From contig DATLUO010000049.1 of the NCBI GenBank assembly GCA_035533075.1, positions 1-36,049 of the forward strand: 36,049 nucleotides of DNA. Reading direction: 5' to 3'. Shown here one piece after another: positions 26,690 through 34,722 of the stretch (its first letter is position 1; each line of letters opens with the position of its first letter). The notes beneath the pieces were generated by a model. The model saw only the letters and a program-made list of their open reading frames with translations, was not told the DNA's origin and made no database searches. This DNA comes from Pirellulales bacterium (GTDB lineage: Bacteria; Planctomycetota; Planctomycetia; Pirellulales; JAICIG01). Position numbers and translations under genes: made by a program.

Positions 26690-27147
26690 CATGCGCCGGC
26701 GCGGGGCCCTGCCACGAGCGGCCAGCCAAGGTCGGTCGGCCGGGGCCAATGCCCGGCAGCGGCCGACCGGCCGCAGCCTTGCCCCAGTTCTTTCACCACG
26801 AAACCCAGGCTGCGAAAGGCGTCGGCGCAGCGCTCTTCGAACAACAGCGGAACGTTTGCCTCGTCGTCGACCGACGCTCCGCAGGCCAGGTCGGCCAGAT
26901 CGCGGAGTCGGGCCGGCAAGAAGGGAAACCGCACGCCCGCGCCGCCGTAGCATAACCGTCCTCGGTTGTGCTCATCGCGATTGTAGGTGCGGCTGCCGTC
27001 TCCGCGACCATCCACATCGGCGTCTTCCTCTCTCGGCGAAGGCGAAGAGATCCTGATTCCCGCGGCGGCGATGGAATCGCGATCATGCCCCTCGGCACGC
27101 ATCTGGAGTACCGCGTCGCGCTGCTGCTGGTTGATCCGCTTCGGCAT
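26689..27147 (-). pseudogene. Right copy of the duplicated gene, C-terminally truncated HTH-containing protein
   Basis: On the minus strand a 152-residue frame starts MPKRINQQQRDAVLQMRAEG, HDRDSIAAAG (a helix-turn-helix-like opening), then enters the shared part DGRGDGSRTYNRDEHNRGR, GAGVRFPFLPARLRDLADLA and PLLFEERCADAFRSLGFVV. Homology to the left copy covers 26742-27027 (about 286 bp) and stops at GCGR; the remaining residues up to 26689 run through a T-rich terminator and look non-native. So this copy keeps the N-terminus and has lost the C-terminal part. A fusion of an HTH segment to the start of a PD-(D/E)XK-like nuclease is the best guess, at low confidence. Whether it is expressed is unknown. 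Confidence 0.6.
26742..27027. repeat. Direct repeat (right copy) flanking the CRISPR-Cas island
   Basis: Same orientation as 19423-19755. Both copies begin GGGGCCAATGCC and end CCACATCGGC(C/G)TCTTC. Longest shared blocks include the stretch around CGTAGCATAACCGTCCTCGG. The left copy is longer because of an internal palindromic unit. Together they bracket about 7 kb containing cas2, cas1, cas9, the tracrRNA and the solo repeat. Confidence 0.85.
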
Positions 27148-27407
27148 TCCGCACACCGTCCCGAAAGCCCAACGCCGCAAACGGCGCGGCATCATGCCCG
27201 TATTTTGTGGCGTTCGGACGTCCAAAAGTCAACGACACCTCCGGCTTTTTGCCGCCGAACGCCTTTCGCCGTCTGCGGTGTCGTTGGGCGTCGCCGCGTC
27301 GGGACCTGGCAAGAATCGAGCGGGAGTGACGCGACATGGCGGTTTAACCGGACCGCTGAAAGCCTTACACTGGGCAATTCACACTCAGCTTCGAACAACG
27401 CCCCCCA

Positions 27408-30227
27408 ATGTCTTACTTGGAACTTGCCATCCTGCTGCCCTGCCACAGCCTGGAAGACTTTCCGGTCTATCAGGAAGGCCCCGACGCCGAAGGGCTGCTG
27501 GCCGCCTGGTCGGCCCTCTGGCACCCGGTTTTGCTGGCCGACGCGGGGCGGTTGCCGACCTGGTATCGGGCCGACAGCCCGCCCGACGAAGTGGCCGACC
27601 GGCTGTTCGTGGTGCCCGCCCCCAGCGAGCCGCTGTTGATCGCCGGCTGGACCAGCCGCGCGCACGACGAACGGGCGTGCGTGGTGCGCAAGACGCGCGA
27701 GCGAGACCAGATCGTGGCCGCGGCGTTGGCCAGGCTGCCCGACGCGCCCCAGGTCGATCGAGAGCTGACCGCCGATTTCTTGGCACTGGGCGTGTGCTAC
27801 CTGCTCGTCGAGCTGCTGACACGGCAGATGCGGTACATGAGCAACATCGACGAGATCCATCTGCGCAATCAAGCGGTGGCGGCGGCGACGGCGGCCTGCG
27901 AGCGGCGCCATGACGATGCCCGTGAAAAGCTCCGTGCGTGCTTTGAAGTGCTGACGGAGGCCCGCGAGCGGTTTTATCCCGTCGAGGCCTATTTGATCGA
28001 CCTGGTGCTGGTCGCGCCCACCACGCTGGGAGCGAACCTGCGGCAGGAGCTGGCCGACCCGGTGCCCAAAAGTCTGCTCATTTCGGGCGAGCTTGTCGAA
28101 CGGCTGGCCGAGCAGCAGCCGGAGACGCTGGCCGCACTGCGCGAGGCCTTGGAGCGAAAAAGCGTGTCGTTGGTGGGCGGCGAGTACCTGGAAGACGAAG
28201 TGCCGGTGCTGCCGATCGAAGCGGTGCGGCACGAGTTCGAGCGCGGTCTGGCCGTCTACCAGCGTGTGTTGCAATCGCGGCCGCGGGTCTATGGCCGGCG
28301 TCGATTTGGATTGTCGCCGCTGCTTCCCGCACTGCTGAATTCCGCGGGCTTCACGGGCGCCTTGCACTTCACGCTCGATGAAGGGCAGTTTCCTCACAGC
28401 GGCCAGTGCAAGACCCGCTGGGAAGGTCTCGACGCCAGCAGCATCGACGCGCTCAGCCGCTTGCCGCTCGACGCCAGTAAAGCCGAAAGCGTGCTCGGCT
28501 ATTCGCGAAAGATGGGCGAGACGATGGACATGGACCACGTGGCGACGCTCGTGTTTGCGCATTGGCCTGGGCAAACCAACCTCTTTTTTGGCGATCTGCG
28601 TCGCATGGCGGCCTACGCGCCCGCGCTGGGCAGGTTTGCCACGCTCGACGACTATTTTCAAAGGACGGACCGGCCGGGCGAGCTGACCAAGTTTCGGGCC
28701 GATCAATATCGAGCACCTTACTTGCGGCAGGCAATCATCCGCGAAGAGGCGAATCCGCTGTCGCGCATCGCCGATCGCCATGCGGGCCGAGCGCGGTGCG
28801 AAAGCGCGCGCGCCGTGGCGGCCTTGGCCGACATGCTGGCCGGCTCCCGCGTGGGCCCACAGATCGATTTGGAGGCCGTCGGTCCGTGGGGCGGCCTTCC
28901 CAGGCCGTCTGAGCCTAACGACGGCCTAGGAAGGCCGCCCCACGCTGAGTTGGCCGCCGCCGCACTGGCCGAAAAACTGTCGGGCGCCACCGCGTCGCCC
29001 GGTCATCTTCTGTTCAATGCCCAGCCCTTCGCCAGGCGAGAAGTGTTGCGCCTCCCGCCGTCGGAACTGCTTCCCGCCACAGGTGGACCGGTCGTGACGT
29101 CTCAAACGGCGAGCGATGCGACGCAGGTCGTCGTGGAACTGCCGCCGATGGGCTTTGCCTGGGTTCCGCAGGGAACGGCGCCGCCCGCCGCGCCGGCGGC
29201 GAAGCGCAAACCGAAGACTGCCGAAAAAGAAATGGCCATCCAGAACGATCTGGTCCAAGTCGTGGTCAGTCGCGAAACCGGCGGCATTCGCTCGGTCTAC
29301 GACGCCAACCAGCGCGGCAACCTTCTGTCGCAGCAACTCGCCTTTCGGTTGCCGCCGCCCAAACCGAAGCCGGGCGATGTGTGGCGCGACCCCGACGCAG
29401 ACGCCGGCTATTCGAGGATGGTCGCGCGCAGCGTGGAGATCACGGCAGCCGGGCCGGCTTACAACGAAGTCACGAGCAAGGGCGAGCTGGTCGACCCCGA
29501 AGGCAAACGGATCGCGGGCTTCACGCAATGCGTGGGGTTGTGTCGTGGCTCGCGGGTGGCGGTGCTGGAGATCGATCTCGACACCGACGTGCCGCCACGT
29601 GCCGATCCGTGGAACTCGTATTATGCGTGCCGTTTTGCCTGGGGCGATGAATCGGCCGAGCTTCGCCGCAGCGTGGGTCTGACTTCGCAGGCGACCGACG
29701 CCCGCAACTTGGAGGCGCCCTACTTCATCGACGTCCGCGCGGCGAAAACGCGGGCCACGGTCCTGACCGGCGGCTGGCCGTATCATCGCCGTGTGGGCAA
29801 CCGCATGCTCGACAGCCTGCTCATCGTGCGCGGCGAGTCGCGGCGGCGGTTTCGGCTGGGGATCGGGGCCGGCCTGGCCCATCCGGCGCAGCACGCCTTG
29901 GCGCTCCTCGACCCTCCGCTGGCGCTGGAGCGAAACGCGCCGCCCAAATCCGCTTCGGGCTGGCTGTTTCACATCGACGCCAAGAACCTGGTCGCCACCC
30001 ACTGGGACGCCGTGGTCGAGGGCGACCGCGTGGTTGGTTTTCGCGCGCGTCTGTGGGAAACCGAGGGTAAAGCCGGCCGCGTTCACCTGCGTTGCTTCCG
30101 GGCGCCAACCGCCGCGCGGCAAATCGACTTTGCCGGCGAAAGGCTCGTCGAACTGCCTGTTGAGGGCGATACCATCGTGATCGACTTCTCGCCCTTCGAA
30201 TGGTTGGAAGTAGAAGGGCGGTGGTAG
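27408..30227 (+). CDS. GH38-like (alpha-mannosidase-type) large protein
   Basis: A 939-residue protein. The second half has the GH38 C-terminal beta-sandwich pattern (NDLVQVVVSRETGGIRSVYD, then NLLSQQLAFRLP), and the middle has a barrel-like block VGGEYLEDEVPVLPIEA, RPRVYGRRRFGLSPLLPALL, NSAGFTGALHF that aligns by eye with the GH38 catalytic domain. In true alpha-mannosidases that block carries the nucleophile in WxxDPFG; here it reads YGRRRFG (about residue 298), so the nucleophile seems absent and hydrolytic activity is doubtful. No signal peptide is visible. A palindromic repeat is inserted in frame at about residues 493-512. The start ATG at 27408 has no clear ribosome-binding site. It is convergent with the higBA pair. 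Confidence 0.8.
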   Translation: MSYLELAILLPCHSLEDFPVYQEGPDAEGLLAAWSALWHPVLLADAGRLPTWYRADSPPDEVADRLFVVPAPSEPLLIAGWTSRAHDERACVVRKTRERDQIVAAALARLPDAPQVDRELTADFLALGVCYLLVELLTRQMRYMSNIDEIHLRNQAVAAATAACERRHDDAREKLRACFEVLTEARERFYPVEAYLIDLVLVAPTTLGANLRQELADPVPKSLLISGELVERLAEQQPETLAALREALERKSVSLVGGEYLEDEVPVLPIEAVRHEFERGLAVYQRVLQSRPRVYGRRRFGLSPLLPALLNSAGFTGALHFTLDEGQFPHSGQCKTRWEGLDASSIDALSRLPLDASKAESVLGYSRKMGETMDMDHVATLVFAHWPGQTNLFFGDLRRMAAYAPALGRFATLDDYFQRTDRPGELTKFRADQYRAPYLRQAIIREEANPLSRIADRHAGRARCESARAVAALADMLAGSRVGPQIDLEAVGPWGGLPRPSEPNDGLGRPPHAELAAAALAEKLSGATASPGHLLFNAQPFARREVLRLPPSELLPATGGPVVTSQTASDATQVVVELPPMGFAWVPQGTAPPAAPAAKRKPKTAEKEMAIQNDLVQVVVSRETGGIRSVYDANQRGNLLSQQLAFRLPPPKPKPGDVWRDPDADAGYSRMVARSVEITAAGPAYNEVTSKGELVDPEGKRIAGFTQCVGLCRGSRVAVLEIDLDTDVPPRADPWNSYYACRFAWGDESAELRRSVGLTSQATDARNLEAPYFIDVRAAKTRATVLTGGWPYHRRVGNRMLDSLLIVRGESRRRFRLGIGAGLAHPAQHALALLDPPLALERNAPPKSASGWLFHIDAKNLVATHWDAVVEGDRVVGFRARLWETEGKAGRVHLRCFRAPTAARQIDFAGERLVELPVEGDTIVIDFSPFEWLEVEGRW
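28885..28944. repeat. Palindromic repeat inserted in the GH38-like reading frame
   Basis: Arms 28885-28908 and 28921-28944 (24 bases each, one mismatch) with a 12-base loop; the left arm begins CGTGGGGCGGCCTTCC. It is translated in frame as GPWGGLPRPSEPNDGLGRPP, a glycine/proline-rich linker unlike its surroundings. Confidence 0.9.
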
Positions 30228-30294
30228 GACATCCCCGCGAAAAAACGCGCCAGGGGCGACGTCTTCGAATGGACGGAAGAATGCAACGAGCGAT

Positions 30295-30624
30295 TCAGCC
30301 CGCCATGACTCGCACCTTGCCTTGCGCCCGCGGGCGTGGAGGAGAGACGGTAATTTGCACGTCGCAGCCCAGCGCGTTCAAAAAGCGGAACAGTCGGTCG
30401 GTCGAGAAACCGTCCAGCCGGCCATTCAGCAAGGCAGAAACCTTGGGTTGGTTGATTCCCAAAATCTTACCTGTGGCTGCTTGGGTCAAGCGGCGTTTTT
30501 GTACAATTCTCAGGATCCTCGCCGCTAATTCGGCTTTCGCCAAGTATTGTTCGGGATTTGGAATCCGTAGGTCGGCAAACACGTTGCCGCTACTCTCGTG
30601 GATCGCTGTACTTTCCTTGCTCAT
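30295..30624 (-). CDS. higA: HigA-type XRE antitoxin
   Basis: A 109-residue helix-turn-helix protein. Seen: AELAARILRIVQKRRLTQAATGKILGINQPKVSALLNGR, the XRE helix-turn-helix with the short family pattern LTQxxxxxxLGIxQPxVSxLxxGR, then FSTDRLFRFLNALGCDVQITV, typical of the HTH_37 antitoxin group. It would neutralise the toxin and repress the operon. Its start overlaps the toxin stop by four bases (30621-30624), so the pair is coupled, with the toxin gene first as in higBA loci. The C-terminal tail is basic and proline-rich. Confidence 0.92.
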   Translation of the reverse strand: MSKESTAIHESSGNVFADLRIPNPEQYLAKAELAARILRIVQKRRLTQAATGKILGINQPKVSALLNGRLDGFSTDRLFRFLNALGCDVQITVSPPRPRAQGKVRVMAG

Positions 30625-31001
30625 TCTTTGAATTCCTGCCGGTATTGCTCCGCGGCGAGTTTCAGCCGCCCCTTGATGATCGCGAGATGCGTCATGGGTG
30701 TGGCGGTCCCTTTCTTCGATTTTTTCTGAAACGCATGCAGAACATAGACAATCTTCGAGAACTTCACGGTATAAACGGCGCGATAGGTGTTTCCGTCATG
30801 GTCGACGACAACCTCCAGTACGCCTGCGCCGCCGAAGCCTTTGAGCGGCTTTGCCTTGACCGCCTTCATACCGATTTGCGCCAGGTAGAGAGCGTAACCC
30901 GCTTCTCGACGAGCCTCGCGCGGAAACGCATCGAGTTCTTCCTTCGATGTCCCCACCCAGCGCAACGGCTTCATGGGCGTCGCCGAAGTCGGATCGTCCA
31001 T
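30621..31001 (-). CDS. higB: HigB/Gp49-type (RelE superfamily) toxin
   Basis: A 126-residue member of the phage-derived Gp49-like / HigB family of ribosome-dependent mRNA interferases. Seen: KPLRWVGTSKEELDAFPREARREAGYAL at the N-terminus, then AKPLKGFGGAGVLEV, the core strands NTYRAVYTVKFSKIVYVLHAF, and QKKSKKGTATPMTHL. The order FxKKSxKG with basic residues is the usual active-site neighbourhood. The start ATG at 31001 follows a promoter so closely that the message may be leaderless. Antitoxin gene directly downstream. Frame intact. Confidence 0.92.
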   Translation of the reverse strand: MDDPTSATPMKPLRWVGTSKEELDAFPREARREAGYALYLAQIGMKAVKAKPLKGFGGAGVLEVVVDHDGNTYRAVYTVKFSKIVYVLHAFQKKSKKGTATPMTHLAIIKGRLKLAAEQYRQEFKE

Positions 31002-31004
31002 GTG

Positions 31005-31035
31005 ATACTATCCCATTTGCGGGATGATGAGTCAA
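31005..31035 (-). promoter_or_regulatory. higBA promoter and candidate operator
   Basis: On the minus strand TTGACT (31035-31030), 17 bases, then GATAGT (31012-31007), predicting a start at about 31000, at the toxin ATG. A 16-bp inverted repeat ATCCC-GCAAAT-GGGAT (31025-31010 on the minus strand) lies between and over the promoter elements, where a HigA dimer could bind and autoregulate. Confidence 0.6.
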
Positions 31036-31061
31036 GCGATTGTTCTGTGCCGCTCATGTCC

Positions 31062-32024
31062 TCAAACCAGCGCCTCGGCGGCCAGCTCCAACGAATCATA
31101 GCCGCCGCATTCGCCGCTGGCGACAACGCGTTCCAGCGCGTCGATCATCTCGCGGTCGTGGCTGAACTGCTGATCGCGGCGCAGCTCCTCGATGGCTTGT
31201 GCCGGCGGCATGGCGCCGCGGCCGGGCTGGATCTCCGCGGTCATTTCGTCGTAGGCACGGGCGATCCAGATAATTCGCGTGCCCAGCGGAATGTCGCCGG
31301 ACGATTGCGGGTCGTGGCCCACGTCGTCCTGGTGTACCAACAGCGGGCTGGCCCCGCTCAGCACCGAACCCAAGGAGTGAATCAGATCGATGCCTCGGAA
31401 CGTGTACTGATCGAGCTTGGCGGGATCCGTCTCCAGCGTGCCCACGGCTTTGCGAAACACGCGCGTGGTCACTTCGACGTTGCCGATGTCGTACAGCAGA
31501 GCGGCGATCCGCACGTCGTCGACCAGCTTGAGCGGCAGCCGCATGGCCACGGCCACTTTCTGGCTCAGCTCGGCCACGCGGACCGAACGGGCTTTCAAGC
31601 GGTCATTGGCGCTTTGCAAATACCGCGACAGTACTTCGACCACGCCCACATAGGCCTCGTGCAGCTCGGCGGTCTTCGCCTTGCGTTCGTCGCTCAACGT
31701 GCCCACGAGAATGGACACCAGCCCCAGCACGGCGCCCCACACGGTGACCACCAGACCGATGGTCAAGGGCGAGTAGAAGCTGGCGAAGCCCGACAGGTTC
31801 GTCACGGTCACAATCGACGCCGACGTGACGCAAAACACCGCCAGAATGCCCGCCCGGTAGGTGCCCAGGAAAAACGCGCAGAGCACCACGGGCAGATAAA
31901 ACAGGTTCAATACCACCAGCTTGTATCCATGCACCTGGTAGAACAAACACGTCAGGCCGATCACCACGATCAGCAACATGATTTCGAGCGTATGCTGTAG
32001 GCCACGATCTTGTTTTCGCCGCAT
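31062..32024 (-). CDS. Membrane protein with degenerate HD-GYP domain
   Basis: A 320-residue protein. The first ~110 residues hold about four membrane helices (LEIMLLIVVIGLTCLFYQV; LVVLNLFYLPVVLCAFFLG; IGLVVTVWGAVLGLVSILVG). A coiled linker leads to an HD-GYP-like domain in which catalytic residues are replaced: LLYDIGNVEV instead of LLHDIGKxxx, a missing His in the QYTFRG helix, the HHExxDGxGYP motif reduced to VHQDDVGHD, and IARAYDEM instead of IADxYDAM. It therefore should not hydrolyse cyclic-di-GMP but could bind it or a partner. AAGGAAA lies upstream of the ATG at 32024. It follows the intact HD-GYP gene by 64 bases on the same strand. Confidence 0.88.
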   Translation of the reverse strand: MRRKQDRGLQHTLEIMLLIVVIGLTCLFYQVHGYKLVVLNLFYLPVVLCAFFLGTYRAGILAVFCVTSASIVTVTNLSGFASFYSPLTIGLVVTVWGAVLGLVSILVGTLSDERKAKTAELHEAYVGVVEVLSRYLQSANDRLKARSVRVAELSQKVAVAMRLPLKLVDDVRIAALLYDIGNVEVTTRVFRKAVGTLETDPAKLDQYTFRGIDLIHSLGSVLSGASPLLVHQDDVGHDPQSSGDIPLGTRIIWIARAYDEMTAEIQPGRGAMPPAQAIEELRRDQQFSHDREMIDALERVVASGECGGYDSLELAAEALV

Positions 32025-32088
32025 GGCTGGTTTCCTTGAATAGCGAAGTGATGGTTACGGGACAGAGTCTAAATATCTGGTTCATACT

Positions 32089-33510
32089 TTATGCCGGCGC
32101 GGCGGCCAGCAAGCGCGGGCTGGACGGTTCGTTGTGCTCTTCGCCGGCCGGAGTCGCGACGCGCAGCGAAAGCCGCGCGGCCGCGGCGTATTGTTCGGCG
32201 ATCGCGCGAAATTCTTCTTCGATTTCGAGAAACACTTCGACCAGCCGCGGATCGAACTGCTTGCCCGCCCCGTTGCGGATCATGTGTACGACCTTGTCGT
32301 GCGGGAACGGCTCTTTGTAAGGCCGGCGGCTGACCAGCGCGTCGTAGTTGTCGGCGATGGCCACGATTCGGGCAGCCAGCGGAATCGCCTCGCCTCCGAT
32401 TCCGTTGGGGTATCCGTTGCCGTCCCAGCGTTCGTGATGGCACAGCGCGATCTCGCGGGCCATCTGCAAGAAGTTCGAGGCGCCGAGCCGGCGCTCGATC
32501 TCCGCCAGACACTCGCCGCCGATGGCGGCGTGCTTTTGCACCTCTTGGCGCTCGTCGGCGGTCAGGGGACCGGGCTTGTGCAAGATGGCATCGGCGATGC
32601 CCACTTTGCCGATGTCGTGCAGCACCGAGCTCGATTCGATCAGACGCACGAACCCCGGCGTAATCGCTTCGCGGTATTCAGGACGTCGCCGCAAAGCGGC
32701 GGACAGCCGTTGGCAGTAGAGGGCGATGCGCTCGACGTGCTCGCCCGTGTCGCTGTCGCGTGATTCGGCCAGTTTTGCCAAGCCGAAGATCACCGCGTCG
32801 CGCGTCCGCAGCAAGGCCTGCTCGCGGCGCACGGCGCGCTCTTCCGACTTCTGCAGCTCGTCGGTCAATTCGTCGCTGAGCCGTTTGCCGGCCATAAACG
32901 TGCAGATCGAGAGCAGGCCGCTCAGCCAGAGGAACGTCATGAGGCCGACCAGCGGCGCCGCCGAATGGAAATCGGCCGGAGACATGAGCACGTTTTCGGC
33001 TGCCCGGCAGACGATCAGCGTTCCGGCTTCTTTCGGCAGGCGATAGGCCAAGGCGAATTGCGGTCCTCGCGGCGTGGGGAACGTGCCTTGCACGCGATCG
33101 ACGCGTGTCTCCGGCGCGGAAAAACTGTCCGTCGTCCAGGCCACGGCGTCGCCTGGGGCCAAAGCCGTCTCCCCGACCGCTGAGAATGCGCTGCGGACGC
33201 GCCAGTTCGGACCCACCATCAGCACCCCGTCGCCGGCAGCCAAGTGCGACTTCGCACACTGCTTTTGGACCGCGGCCAGCGCGGCATCGCTCGACAAATC
33301 GAGCGGGCGGCTGACGGCCAGCAAAGGTCCGGCCACCAGGGACAGCGCGTCGACCGCCCGGTCCTCGGCGGACCGGCCCGCGGCCAGGAGCAAAAAGTGG
33401 TCGTGCATCCAAAGCCCCAGGGCCACGCATGCCACCTGCGCGACGATTCCCACCCCGATATAGGTAATCAACCTGCGCATGTGCCCGATCTCGATCCAGA
33501 AGAAGGTCAT
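32089..33510 (-). CDS. HD-GYP domain cyclic-di-GMP phosphodiesterase, membrane-anchored
   Basis: A 473-residue protein, start ATG at 33510 (MTFFWIEIGHMRR). An N-terminal membrane helix (YIGVGIVAQVACVALGLWM) is followed by a ~165-residue extracytoplasmic sensor region and a second helix (LVGLMTFLWLSGLLSICTF), then a coiled segment and a complete HD-GYP domain: SSVLHDIGKVGIADAILHKPG, the KHAAIGGECL helix, HHERWDGNGYPNGIGGEAIPL, and IADNYDALVSRRPYK. All metal ligands and the GYP loop are present, so it should degrade cyclic-di-GMP in response to an external signal. It is probably co-transcribed with the degenerate HD-GYP gene downstream. Confidence 0.93.
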   Translation of the reverse strand: MTFFWIEIGHMRRLITYIGVGIVAQVACVALGLWMHDHFLLLAAGRSAEDRAVDALSLVAGPLLAVSRPLDLSSDAALAAVQKQCAKSHLAAGDGVLMVGPNWRVRSAFSAVGETALAPGDAVAWTTDSFSAPETRVDRVQGTFPTPRGPQFALAYRLPKEAGTLIVCRAAENVLMSPADFHSAAPLVGLMTFLWLSGLLSICTFMAGKRLSDELTDELQKSEERAVRREQALLRTRDAVIFGLAKLAESRDSDTGEHVERIALYCQRLSAALRRRPEYREAITPGFVRLIESSSVLHDIGKVGIADAILHKPGPLTADERQEVQKHAAIGGECLAEIERRLGASNFLQMAREIALCHHERWDGNGYPNGIGGEAIPLAARIVAIADNYDALVSRRPYKEPFPHDKVVHMIRNGAGKQFDPRLVEVFLEIEEEFRAIAEQYAAAARLSLRVATPAGEEHNEPSSPRLLAAAPA

Positions 33511-33710
33511 CGTCTCATCCTGCCTGAGAACCGATGCTCCGCTGGTAAAAACATAGGCTATGGCGGCGCAAGCGCGGGCGGCGACCGGCTTCTGCCTAGG
33601 AAAGCCGACGGCGCCGGCTGCCGCGGATGCCAACGAGAGGGTTGGCGCCAAAAAACCGGCTCATGTCGCGCTGCGCGACCGTGCCGGAAGCGCCCATGCG
33701 CGTCACGGCG

Positions 33711-33754
33711 CAAAAACAAACGGGCGTTCCGGCACTGTCCAGCCGAAACGCCCG
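33711..33754 (-). terminator. Intrinsic terminator after the DUF3467 gene
   Basis: On the minus strand a 13-bp stem CGGGCGTTTCGGC / GCCGGAACGCCCG with one G-U wobble, an 8-base loop, and the tail TTTGTTTTTG. It lies 36 bases beyond the DUF3467 stop codon. Confidence 0.85.
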
Positions 33755-33790
33755 CTCAAAGCAGATTCCAGCCCTTGCCTGGGTACACGC

Positions 33791-34204
33791 TTAGCGTCCG
33801 CCCCGCATCGAGGGCACCACGCGCTTCTGCACGTCGGTTTCCAACACGCCGAACGCCTGCTCGTGGCGCTGCACGGTGAGTTGCAAGGCGTGCAACATGC
33901 GCTTGGCGGTGTAGAAGTTGGTGACGATCCTTTGGTTGACGACCACCGGCTCGGTGGGCACGCCGAACGGTTGCGGATTCAATCCGAAATCGATGATCAG
34001 CTCTTCAGGCGTGCCGGTGACCCGACAGAAGTTCGCGTACATCGCAATCATCTTCGAATCATCGACCTTCACGCCCTGCTGGGCCTGGGGCTGCTGGGCC
34101 TGGGGCTGCGCCCGGCCGGCGTCGCCGCCGGAAGCCCCTTCGGGGCCGCGTTCATCTTGCTTTTCAGTTGCACTCGACACGGAAGACTCCTTTGATTTTG
34201 CCAT
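33791..34204 (-). CDS. DUF3467 protein
   Basis: A 137-residue protein. The N-terminal ~45 residues are low-complexity, charged and Gln/Ala-rich (AQPQAQQPQAQQG). The C-terminal part is the DUF3467 domain: MYANFCRVTGTPEELIIDFGLN, then PVVVNQRIVTNFYTAKRML and LHALQLTVQRHEQAFG. This short conserved domain has no known activity; its beta-rich fold resembles small regulators. Monocistronic: it has its own strong terminator, and the next upstream gene ends about 110 bases away. Confidence 0.9.
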   Translation of the reverse strand: MAKSKESSVSSATEKQDERGPEGASGGDAGRAQPQAQQPQAQQGVKVDDSKMIAMYANFCRVTGTPEELIIDFGLNPQPFGVPTEPVVVNQRIVTNFYTAKRMLHALQLTVQRHEQAFGVLETDVQKRVVPSMRGGR

Positions 34205-34314
34205 AATTCTGATTCTCCAAGGCCCGCCGCGTAGGAACTCTCGCGACGTCGGGGCTTGCTGTGGTTATACCACAATCGACCTGATCACAGTAGGCACCGA
34301 CCAACGGGTGCGGT

Positions 34315-34599
34315 TCAGTCCTTCAGCTTCCCCGCAAAGCCCGCCGACTCGAACGCCCTGCCTCGTATCAGGTCGACGAACTTGACGGCCAACACGTCTT
34401 GAAAAGCCATGAGCACTTTTCGGGCCCCCATGTTGTCGGGCGTTTTTCGCTCCAGCAGCAGCATGCCGTCGTTCGACAGAAAACCGTCGAACGGCACCTG
34501 GTCGCCAAAGCTGGTCACGACAATGCCGCGGGTGGGCACGTCTTTGGGCCAGTTTTGGAAATACCGTTGCCAGGCCGAACCGCCGGCCGTCTCCGCCAT
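34315..34599 (-). CDS. Small conserved protein, unknown function
   Basis: A 94-residue protein. The start ATG at 34599 (MAETAGGSAWQRYFQNWPKD) has GGGAGGA just upstream and is preferred to a longer frame opening. A central VTSFGDQVPFDGFLSNDGMLLLERKTPDNMGARKVL block looks like a small beta-barrel (LSm-like or similar) but no family is assigned. It has no signal peptide. The frame is intact, with good coding character. Homologues are expected mainly in planctomycetes. Confidence 0.8.
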   Translation of the reverse strand: MAETAGGSAWQRYFQNWPKDVPTRGIVVTSFGDQVPFDGFLSNDGMLLLERKTPDNMGARKVLMAFQDVLAVKFVDLIRGRAFESAGFAGKLKD

Positions 34600-34722
34600 C
34601 GTTGGTCCTCCCTCGATCAAAAACCAACCAAACGTAGCACGCAAAAAAGAGACGGGGCTGAGGAAAGATGCACACGAAGGTGCCGGTTGCACAGCCTGCG
34701 ACGGGCCTTTCGGATGTGCCGG

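Noticed and set aside
27192-28781. Minus-strand frame of 529 codons
   Set aside because: Antisense to the GH38-like gene; His/Arg-rich shadow sequence.
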